Shown here one piece after another: positions 55,625 to 64,000 of a stretch of 64,000 nucleotides of DNA. The number at the start of each line of letters is the position of its first letter. The first letter of the stretch is position 1. The DNA is from Lycium barbarum (taxonomy: Eukaryota > Streptophyta > Magnoliopsida > Solanales > Solanaceae): the NCBI RefSeq assembly GCF_019175385.1, contig NC_083346.1:186001-250000 (forward strand), in the 5' to 3' direction. The notes beneath the pieces are model-generated. The model was not told the origin of the DNA and ran no database searches. It saw only the letters and a list, made by a program, of their open reading frames with translations. The position numbers and the translations under genes are program-made.

Positions 55625-56427
55625 TTATTGATGGGTTGCATTATCGTCCAGGCTTCTAATTACAATTTCTTGAGTGAAATCGCCATTCAAATATTAGAAA
55701 CCTTCTCGATTGGCCTGTAATTGTGCTGGTGTAACTGCACTGATACTTGATCTGGAATTACAATTTCTTGAGCGAAATTACCATTCAAATATTGGGAACC
55801 TTCTTGATTGGCCTGTAACTGAGCTGGTACTTGATCCGGAATTACAATTTCTTGAGCGAAATCACTATTCAAATATTGAAAACCTTCTTGATTGGCCTGT
55901 AACTGCGCTGGTACTTGATCTGGAATTACAATTTCTAGAGCGAAATCACCATTCAAATATTAGAAACCTTCTTGATTGGCCTGTAACTGCGCTGGTACTT
56001 GATCTGGAATTAAAACTACTTGATCGGCCTGGCCACTAATTACAACTTCTTGTTTGAAATTACCATTCAGGTTTTGATGATCAAGAATCAGTTGTTCATC
56101 CCCATTCAGATTTTGATAATGAAGAATCATTTGTTCATCCCCATTCGGATTAAAATCAATAGCATTATCCCCATATTGGGGAAAATCACTAGCTCCTCCT
56201 GGGTTGAGAAAACCCCCCAAATCACCAAATTCGCCTCAACCCAAATCACCAAATTTGCCAAAATCACCAAGTTCAACGTTATCTATGTTCATGACTTCAC
56301 CAGGGTTTAGAAAACCCCCAAGATCACCATAAAGATGTTCATCAAATGTTATTTGGACATCATCTAGGTTTATTCCATTGAGAAGATCAGCATTAGAACC
56401 ATTGAGAGGATGTTTAGGATCATCCAT
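55625..56427 (-). pseudogene. Repeat-rich, Asn/Gln/Gly-rich protein segment, probably the C-terminal part of an LBD-type gene
   Basis: It starts MDDPKHPLNGSNADLLNGIN, then two GGFLNPG blocks and NGDEQMILHYQNL / NGDEQLILDHQNL. Next come about four repeats of roughly 28-30 residues of the form NGDFAQEIVIPDQVPAQLQA, NQEGFQYL. The frame is broken by stops near 56,236, 55,957 and 55,685, and the last copy reads into EIVIRSLDDNATHQ and a stop at 55,625. Its tie to the LOB pieces on both sides is an inference from order and strand. Confidence 0.5.
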
Positions 56428-56436
56428 TGATTAGTT

Positions 56437-56533
56437 GGTTCTTGAATTTCAATTGTTTTTCGAATTGTGGTTCTTGAATTTCAATTGTTTTTTGAATATT
56501 GGTTCTTGAATTTCAAATTGTTTTTTGAATAGT
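56437..56533. repeat. 32-bp tandem repeat, three copies
   Basis: GGTTCTTGAATTTCAATTG followed by a T run and GAATNNT is repeated at 56,437, 56,469 and 56,501, just upstream (in minus sense) of the MDDPKH frame. Confidence 0.85.
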
Positions 56534-56734
56534 AAGTACCGTAGTAATCCAAACGGCTATGAGCGTTTTACCGTGATATATCAGTTAACTAATTTAACTA
56601 TGGATTAAATATAATTGGACTCAAGTCCCAGGCCCAAAACCTGTGATCCATCAGCCATGTCAGCAATCCATTTGCCATGAAATGAACCAATCCCAAAACC
56701 CCCTTTAATTTTTGTAGTTATACATATATTGATC

Positions 56735-57180
56735 GATAATGATGTCGAAATGGGCATTCTAGGTAACAATTTCTACCTCCATATGTGCACGCTCCACAAT
56801 GTTTTTTTTTTTTTTTTTTTTTTTTTGCGCGGATTGCCCTTCATTTGGGAGGCCTTTAATTTTTGCCCTACAAATTGGTGGTCTCTAAGTTTTTCACTTC
56901 GCCTAACACTCCGAGATTGTGGGTTCAAATCCCAGCTCAGTAAAAAAAAAAAAAAAATTGCAAGGCAAAATTTGCAGGCAGAATTCTGCCCATACAAATC
57001 TGTAATTTGGGCCTTCTTGCAAAAATTAAAGACCACTAATTTGAGGGGCAAAAATTAAGGACCACCCCAGCGAAGGGCAATCCTGCAAATTGCCCCTCCA
57101 CAAATAAGTCTTGGGGGCTTTGGGCCCTTTGGGCTTGTTGCGGGGGTCTTGGGGTTTGGGCTTCATTTTCATTCTGCGAT
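56735..57180 (-). pseudogene. LOB-domain N-terminal fragment, copy A, split by a MITE
   Basis: The minus strand reads CGACTYGGRNCYLECPFRHH on the left of the inserted element, with the LOB Cys block intact, and a Pro/Lys/Gln-rich lead-in on its right that aligns at DNA level with the lead-in of copy B. The rest of the LOB domain is missing after FRHH. The insertion at 56,800-57,095 lies just before the first zinc-binding Cys. Confidence 0.7.
56800..57095. mobile_element. GGATTGCCC-family element, 296 bp, with 8-bp TSD
   Basis: A long T run, GCGCGGATTGCCCTTC at the left and GAAGGGCAATCCTGCAAATT at the right. CTCCACAA is duplicated at 56792-56799 and 57096-57103. Copy B of the LOB sequence lacks the insertion and shows the empty site. 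Confidence 0.85.
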
Positions 57181-58225
57181 TATTTTCATTATGAGACTAA
57201 TTGCCATCAATCTGAAACTTGTATTATCTCCAATCATAATCTGTAACTCACCCCCGCTAGAATTATTTGAAGTTGAATTTAAATATGATTAAGAATCGAC
57301 ACATATATATTTAAATATGATTAAGTATCGACACATATACAAAAACTTCAGTGTTGTCTTTTATTTCATATAGTAACATTAGTATTTATATTTGTGAGGA
57401 TCAATTCAAGTCAATAAGATATTAGTCATGTGTTTTAAAGACATTATCTAAGATGTTATTGTAAAAACATTATTTAATAATATGAAGATTTGAGTAGTTT
57501 AGTTCAAAGTTTTAAAATATTTCTCAACATAGATAGCAAATGACCCGAGTTTTACTTCTTAACATTTCTCCTTCTCCTACACCTCCTTTCGTGCAAAAAA
57601 CGTTCGATCGTCTAGTGATAATGTCCTGAATTTTTTCCTGTACCATTATTCAATTATAAAAGCTAAAAAAGATGCATATCTGTGAATTTTACCCGGTCTT
57701 GTGTATAGCATTAATACATGTGCATCGAATACACGTGGTAGTTTGGTTTGTTTGTCTCCTATAATTGAAGAAAGGTTTAAAATCTTATAGAGAATAAAGA
57801 GAGATTGGACGATCTTCCTCTAAATAATGGTGCTTCTGATATAAAGATTGCATTTTTTGTTCTTAAAGGAGATCTGTTCAATTCCACATGCATGATAGCA
57901 CTCCGCACAGATGAAAAATTGACTAAAATCAAGATATATGTACTAAATTTTTTTACTAACTTCGTGAACATCGATCATATGCATATCATTGATCAGTTGT
58001 TGAAAAAGGGTTTTTACATATTTCAAGGTATCACTCATGGAGTTACACTGAAGATTTCTCATGCAACATACACACAAAACTCTTTTCACGTACAACACTT
58101 AAAAGCTATACAAAATTGTACATGATATATTTTAATATCATGAGCATCACAACTCAATGCGTGTGACTGAAGCGCCATCTCAAGGAATTGTGTCCGATGA
58201 ATCTCTTCTTCTTGGCGTGAATTAT
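57180..58225. other. Spacer without a recognised gene
   Basis: One 106-codon plus-strand frame (57,805-58,125) resembles nothing I know and is probably chance. No repeat family was recognised. Confidence 0.4.
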
Positions 58226-58227
58226 AT

Positions 58228-58538
58228 TTATGAGCTAGCTTTAAGGGTTAGGTGAATCGTCGGAGTGGTGTAAATGCGGATGCCATCTGATCCAATAGTG
58301 GATGATGTTAGTGTGTTCTGTTTCTTTTTTGTAAAAGAATGATGATCACAAAGGGAGTACCCTTTTGGGAGATGAAGGATTTGAAAATGACATAGGTTTG
58401 GATCATGAATATTAGCATGGAGATGAGAAGGAACATCTATTACGAACTCTCCATTTTCATCTGTTATATTTTGGGCCCATGATGATCTCCTTACTTTCCC
58501 CGGCCCAATAGTTCCACAAAACAGCGCCATTGATGCAC
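58228..58538 (-). pseudogene. Last exon of a pollen Ole e 1 / extensin-family protein, 5' exon missing
   Basis: After a good acceptor (TATCTACAG at 58,539-58,547) the minus strand reads ASMALFCGTIGPGKVRRSSW, TDENGEFVIDVPSHLHAN, CHFQILHLPKGYSLC and SDGIRIYTTPTIHLTLKASS, then a stop. The order TDxNGEF..DLPSHLHA..V..LP....C...SxGxGIRxYTxG is the signature of secreted Ole e 1/extensin-like cell-wall proteins. The first exon with the signal peptide should lie further right, but a 4.5-kb copia element starts 86 bp upstream and I see no such exon between that element and the CACTA end. The gene is therefore probably broken, though exon 1 could lie beyond the window. Confidence 0.8.
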
Positions 58539-59869
58539 CTGTAGATAATATACACAAAATTAACACCAATTAACTATAAGTATCTTAGCTACATTGATTA
58601 TCAATACTCGAATATATATATTCTGTAGAGAAATATAGCAGAAGAAAATTAAATCGGTGAGACCTTCTGCTAGCCCAAGATCGTTAACTAAGATCGAAAG
58701 ATTCAACTAAAGAAGAGGAAGCTATGAAAAGGAGAATTTGGTTATGGAAGAAGACTTTCTTGAATTGGCTTGAATGACTTATAATTAGGTTGTGTAGGGT
58801 AATTATGGAATTATTTTTTTAGTGTGTGTGCATATATTTGTTAATGGGAATATTATTTGCACATATATATAAGGCATGAGGTGAGAGTATTTGTTTATTT
58901 ATTTTGGCTAATTTGCTATTGGATTGGTTGACTAAAGTGCAATTGTTTGGTTATTAAATGGTAAAAGAAGTGAGTCCAGCCCACCATCCCTTCTCTTTAC
59001 GTGATGGGTCTTATAGGTGTATTGGGAATAACTAAACTTTTCTTTTCTTCTTCTTTATACGTAGTATACTAATCAAAAAGAAAAGTTGCACATATTCGGC
59101 TAGGCTACGGGATAATAGTACTTCGGGAGAGAGGGATCACCATTGCATCAGGTAAGAGAATCTTAGTAATAAATCTAAATTTGGGTCTAGATTAATGCTT
59201 TGAGAGATCTCTCTTGGCTTTGAATATTATAATGTTTTGTTGGTGGGTAAAGAAGTCAACTCCTACTTATTTGACATTCCATAATCTGTTTGTTATTGGT
59301 ATCATTCTTGAAATTAAATTTCATAAAAAGGAAAGTTTTCCACACTTCATGTAATTTAGGAAATTTATATGACCATGTATGAATTCAGAGATGTTTCTAT
59401 TTCGTGGAAAACTAGGATTTACCTTAATTATAGGCAAACAAGAACACCTTGGAAAAATTAGAAGTCAATTTGATTTGGGACACTAGAATATTCTTAATAT
59501 ATACATATTGTTTTCACACTTTTGGATGTCATGATAGGGTAATAATTATGAGATGATTAAGAGTAGGATGCTTTTTAACAAATATTGTAGCCATGACCAT
59601 TAATTTATAAAACTCAGTAGCAAAACGTGAGGCAATTATTGTAGTATCCAATTTTTATTGTTGGGTACTGACGGAAACAATTAATGGCAAAAACGATCTG
59701 CTATAATAAAATTGTAATGTTTCTCTTGAGATACATGTGTACTCTTAAATTCATGATATTTGAGATTTGCAAGTAGGATTTTTTTTTTTTAGGTTGCAAC
59801 TTTGGTTAACTGATCATTTGCGGGTTGACTTTGAATTGTCCGGAATGATAATATTTGGAAAGTGGTTTA

Positions 59870-61157
59870 TTTAGTGTACGTAATTGTTCTGAACCCATGA
59901 TTGGTAGATTTTGATCGTTCAGAGGCTCTCCACAAAGGGAAGGCGTTGGTTTGATAGTTTGTGGCACCCGCTCGGCATTGAGGTAGGTTATGGTCTACTT
60001 TAGTTAGACTCTGATTAGAGAATCGTATGTAGTTGTAGAAAGTGACGGGGATAGCATGATAGGCCTTCATGCATGAAGTGGAGGTGAATTCCAATTAGGT
60101 TGGCTCTATCAGCTGTTATGTGGGCTTGTCGCCATATGCGTTATTTTATGTGATTATCACCTGTTTGTATCTGTGTCACATACTAGCTCACTCATCACAT
60201 GAAAAGGAATGGTAATAATAATATGACTTGTAATTGTTGATTGTATATTGGTGATATTGTTAAGAATGATATTATGCATGACATGCCTTCCATATTATTC
60301 TTGTGATGATGGTGAGGTAAGTGATTGAGAGACTCCGAGGTCTTTGCCGGAGATTGAGAGTGACAGAGAGACTTTGAGGATTTTGCCGGAGATTGAGAGT
60401 GATTGATAGCCTCCGAGGTTTCTGCCGGAGAGCACGAGTGGTACATGGACTTTGCGGGTCCCCCATAGGTCATGGCTTTGAGGCACTGCCCTTAGCATGT
60501 GTGTACGAGAGTGGGGGTGAGAGAGGTGAATATTGCATTGCATTGCATTCATCCACTCATATATTTGACTGATCATTTGGTGAACTATATATGTCTTGGT
60601 TGATTTCATGATTCCTTTACACTTTACTTGTATATAATACGTGACCATACCTGTTTGCTTTATGTGCTACTTGTTAGTTTCCACTTCTTCATGCGTTATC
60701 TAATCATTGTCGGCCTATGATGCTTACCGGTACTAGTGTTGTACTGATACTACTCTTGCTGCACTATTTGTTGAGTGCAGAGTACGATCCAGGCTCCAGT
60801 TCTACACCCCGTGGCTGATACGCGAGGGTGACATCTTTCAGTCATTCTGGGTGAGCTACCTGGTCATCCGTGGCCCCTGAAGAACCTTCTTTATTTATTT
60901 TTATTTTTGTAATGGATAGATAATATGTAGCCTTCGGGTATTTTCAGACTTGTATTCTGGACTATGTTTAGCGCTCTTGTACCCTTTGACCAGATTTTGA
61001 AGATGTCGTGACATTTCTAGTTATGATAAGTATTTAAGACTTGATAATTTCTTCTTATTTAATTTTCCGCTTATTTAACTTATTATTGGGAATGTGGTTC
61101 GCCTACTCAGGGGGGATAGTGTAGGTGCCACCACGACTCGTGAATTGGGTCGTGACA
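59870..61157 (+). mobile_element. Gypsy-type LTR (solo or truncated) nested in the copia LTR
   Basis: The stretch holds GGCACCCGCTCGGCATTGAG, GCATGATAGGCCTTCATGCA, GGGTCCCCCATAGGTCATGG-type blocks and ends GGGTCGTGACA, a combination I associate with Solanaceae Ty3/gypsy LTRs. The right border is sharp against copia LTR sequence (CCTACACTAGACTATTC). The left border is not resolved; 58,800-59,870 could also belong to it. Confidence 0.6.
60307..60436. repeat. 39-bp tandem repeat, three copies
   Basis: GCCGGAGATTGAGAGTGA-type units start at 60,346, 60,385 and 60,424 inside the gypsy-like LTR, with differences between copies. Confidence 0.8.
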
Positions 61158-61346
61158 CCTACACTAGACTATTCTAGATCCCTTACTAAATATCTAGGAT
61201 TTTTTGTACGTCCAAAAAATCAACTTTACTTCTTCACACTCTCCCTTAAAGTGAGTTTTTGGAAACTACCCCGAGCTTGTTGTAGAAGAACTCAAACGAA
61301 GCTTTTGGGAGTGCCTTGGTGAAGATCTCAACAGTATTTTCTTGAC

Positions 61347-62551
61347 TCATTTTGCTTCTTCAAATGATGAAGATTTTTCGTCATTAATTTGTCCACATGA
61401 AACATCTCCATGTTGAGTTTCACGTTCTAGAGTTTCCAGACTCCCCCTTTCTCTTAGATATTTGCCAATTGTGTTATCTGGACAAGCACCTAAGTCAGTG
61501 ACGATCTGACCATTAATTTCCTTCGAAGCCTCAACACCAACATAGGATCCACTACTAGATTCCCTTTCCAACTCCTCGATAACTGTTTGGCAGCTTCAGA
61601 GCTTTCAAAAATCATACTGCTTTATCTCCATATGAAATTGAGCCTTCAAGGTCAATCTCATCATTTATTTGACTGTCGGCTTCTCCATCTGCTTCCAGTA
61701 TTTGATCTGAGCTAGTGATTGACTCTGATACGGTAGATGATTGACAAGAGACTTCAACTTCCACTATAACTCCCTCAATGCTTTCTCCGGAATGGTCAGC
61801 ATTACTATATATAGTTTCAGACACTGCCTACTCAGGTTCTACTTCAACATCCCTCTCGTCCAGACTTTTATTACCAGCTTCAGGATCTGCTTCGTTGATT
61901 TCCTCGATAGCAGCTACCACGTCACTAGTCTGAACGTCTTTGGAATCTGCTTGCTTTTTGTTGATGACACCAATGCCTTCCTTCTCCACGTAATGGACCG
62001 TATTATCTCTTGAATCCGTGATCCAGTCTCTTTCGAAATTGAAGGAAGCTAGGGCATCTACTACTCGAGCCTCAGCTAAACAAATTCTCAAACTCCTGCA
62101 AGGATGGTTGTTGAGCCCATCCTTGAATTGATGTAACAAAAGGAATATATTCTGACTTCAAACCACGAATGATAATTATTCTCATTCGTGCTTTGGAGAT
62201 AGCCTCATCCGGATTTAATAAAGAGATCTCTGAATATAAGTTCTTAATTCTCAAAAAGTACTCGACAATAGAAAGATTACCTTGAGTGGTGTTCGCCAAT
62301 TCATTCTCCAATATTTGCAGCCGAGCTTCATCCTTCTTTTTGAACAAACGATCAAGGGTCCTCCAAATTTCATGAGCCGATTTGCACCTTATAATATGAT
62401 CAAACAAGTTGTGCGAGATGGACCTCATTAGGATGAACTCCGCCTTCGCATTAATCTGCTTCCACTTCTTGTATGCGCTGCTATTTTCCGGTCCGTCGAT
62501 AGGAGGACTTGTGTAACTCCCATTGACAACATCCCACAAATCCTCACCCAC
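61347..62551 (-). pseudogene. Copia gag and remnants
   Basis: The frame 62,551-62,072 encodes a UBN2-type gag: WDVVNGSYTSPPIDGP, KAEFILMRSISHNLFDHI, AHEIWRTLDRLFKKKDEARL, YFLRIKNLYSEISLL and RIIIIRGLKSEYIPF. Further frames in minus order (62,139-61,828, FNFERDWITDS) look like a deleted protease start. Acidic, Ser/Glu-rich frames follow at 61,824-61,612 and 61,571-61,347, possibly the spacer between integrase and reverse transcriptase. No polymerase motif is left. Confidence 0.82.
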
Positions 62552-63231
62552 AAGTTATGACTCCATACATGTCTTCCATACCTTGTAATTGGACTGGTTC
62601 AACAATTCCATCCCCAGTTAACATGATCGCTCAAATCCATTTAGAGAAACCAGTTGAATCTACCACTAACCCGATCTTGAAACAAAATCCAGAAGTCAAC
62701 CTGTGGCTATGGCTCTGATACTATGTAGAGAAATATAGCAGAATAAAAGTAAATCGGGGAGACCTTCTGCTAGCCCAAGATCGTTAACTAAGATCGAATC
62801 AACTAAAGAAGAGGAAGCAATGAAAAGGAGAATTTGGTTATGGAAGAAGACTTTCTTGAATTGACTTGAATGACTTACAATTGGGTTGTGTTGGGTTAAC
62901 TTGGGTTGATTACAAATGTTCAAGGCCACCCCTATTTATACTTGTTTAGGGATGGTTCTAGATAGAATTATCTAGATATATCTACAAAATATCCAGTTAG
63001 CCTTATCTTCTAACACTACTCTAGAATATCTAGATTTTTGTTTAAGATAATTATCCAAGATCCTACATTAGACTATTCTAGATCCCTTACTAAATATCTA
63101 CGATTTTTTGTACCTCCAAAAAATCAACTTTAGTTCTTCACATATTCATTCAAAATCTTGCAAGGTGAAGTTAATACTAGTATATGTTTTTGGTTTTAAC
63201 AAGTAGTACTATTGTTTAAAGTAGCATTTTA

Positions 63232-64000
63232 CACTACAAGAAATGTGATTTTTAGCTACGAAATTACTAGCTATGGTACGAAATTCGTCACTAATTGTCC
63301 ATTTTTCGTGACGAAAATTATATTTCGTCTTTAAATACATAAGGCACATACTTTTAGTGACGAAATACAAAAAATCGTAGCAAAGTTTTGTCCCCTAAAA
63401 TTTCCCACCAAAAAATGAGTTAGCGCCATTTATTACTTACTTTTGGCCACGAATTTAAAGTTATTAGTGACACGTTATTTTGTCATTAATGATGTACCCA
63501 ATTTGTGACAAATCATTTTTTGTCCTAAAATTAGTTAAATTTTGAACACCAAAAACTTTCGTCACAAAAAATATAGTGATACAATAGCGACGAAATAGTA
63601 TTTGTAGTTAATCATTGTAAAATTTAGCCACGAAATTTTGTATTTAATTGTGACCTTCAGTTTGTAACTAATAGTTGAAACAGTTAGTGACGATTACATT
63701 ATTGTCACTATTTAACCTATAATTTAGTCACAACTAAATTTTGTCACTGAAAATACAATTTTCAAACAGTTACGACTTAAATTTTGTAGTTAAATAGTGC
63801 AATTATTGGCTACGAAAAATATTCGTAGTTATAAACTAAAAGATCATCAATGATAGACATATCATTGATTTGATAAAATAAAAAATAGAGTTTTATCTGC
63901 AATAAACATGCAACACACAAGCGGATTGGTCCATTGAATAGGGTCTAGATTGCCAAACGTTGGATAATTAGGCCGAATTTTGAACCTTGCAATTGTAGCC
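63232..64000. mobile_element. Left end of a CACTA (En/Spm) transposon, continues beyond the window
   Basis: It starts with the diagnostic terminus CACTACAAGAAAT directly after TTA. It is followed by many subterminal motifs in both orientations (TTCGTGACGAAA, TTAGTGACGAAA, AGCTACGAAAT), typical of transposase-binding arrays. The opposite end is not in the window. Confidence 0.88.

Larger units (their letters stand above)
58624..63142 (-). mobile_element. Ty1/copia-type LTR retrotransposon derivative, deleted, with a gypsy-like LTR inside
   Basis: The right LTR (the 5' LTR in minus sense) is 62,724-63,142 (419 bp, TGTAGAGAAATATAGCAG ... TTCTTCACA read on +). The left LTR starts at 58,624 and its other end is at about 61,158-61,232, interrupted. 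The 5-bp duplication TATTC is exact (58619-58623, 63143-63147). The initiator-Met primer site (TATCAGAGCCA in minus sense) abuts the 5' LTR at about 62,712, and a purine tract (TTTAAGGGAGAG) abuts the 3' LTR at about 61,235. Only gag and a protease scrap remain inside; integrase, reverse transcriptase and RNase H are gone. Confidence 0.88.

Noticed and set aside
56773..57051. 92-codon minus-strand frame
   Set aside because: It translates the inserted GGATTGCCC element and its T run.
57805..58125. 106-codon plus-strand frame
   Set aside because: No domain, no codon bias that I can recognise and no splice context; likely chance in AT-rich DNA.
41100..64000. CRISPR array or bacterial defence system
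   Set aside because: Tandem repeats here (108, 165, 39, 32 bp) have no spacers, and the genome is a plant nuclear one.

Overview
The window is nuclear DNA of a flowering plant, almost certainly a member of the Solanaceae. Genes are split by GT-AG introns and the sequence is AT-rich. The repeat fraction is dominated by families typical of Solanaceae: many copies of the 3' end of an RTE-type LINE / TS-type SINE family (a conserved CCCTCCCCAGACCCCAC core and a GTTGTT tail), tRNA-derived SINEs, L1-type LINEs, and Stowaway-, Tourist-, Emigrant- and hAT-like MITEs. I see no rRNA, no free-standing tRNA gene, no organelle block and no CRISPR.

Layout. Positions 2.4-25.2 kb (+) hold a seven-coding-exon CID/RPRD1-type gene (RNA polymerase II CTD interaction) whose introns are loaded with retroelements. 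Positions 26.1-32.4 kb (-) hold a TRAPPC5 (TRAPP complex) gene with at least two frame-breaking lesions, so it is probably a pseudogene. Positions 34.1-35.9 kb (-) hold an intact TXNDC9/phosducin-like gene. A gene-poor stretch follows at 36-39.6 kb. Positions 39.6-41.6 kb (-) hold a two-exon trihelix transcription-factor gene. Positions 42.55-48.08 kb (-) hold an intact four-exon SnRK1 beta-subunit gene (GAL83/AKINbeta type) with a 108-bp minisatellite in intron 1.

From 48.4 kb rightward the window is accessory DNA. There are layered MITEs. A Pack-MULE-like element carries a truncated copy of a SERF/4F5-type zinc-finger gene and sits inside another 8-bp-TSD element. Possible exons of an unassigned + strand gene lie at 53.4-55.2 kb. 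A degraded LOB-domain (LBD) gene array lies at 55.2-57.2 kb (-), followed by the last exon of an Ole e 1/extensin-family gene at 58.2 kb (-). A 4.5-kb Ty1/copia derivative with a gypsy-like LTR inside it (58.6-63.1 kb) follows, and the end of a CACTA element runs off the right edge.

The four or five host genes are unrelated housekeeping or regulatory genes (transcription, vesicle tethering, chaperone-like, transcription factor, energy-sensing kinase) and do not form a pathway. The unusual content is in the mobile DNA: transduplication of a gene fragment, repeated use of one target site by the same LINE family, and several retroposition scars of only 25-60 bp that are recognisable by their target-site duplications.
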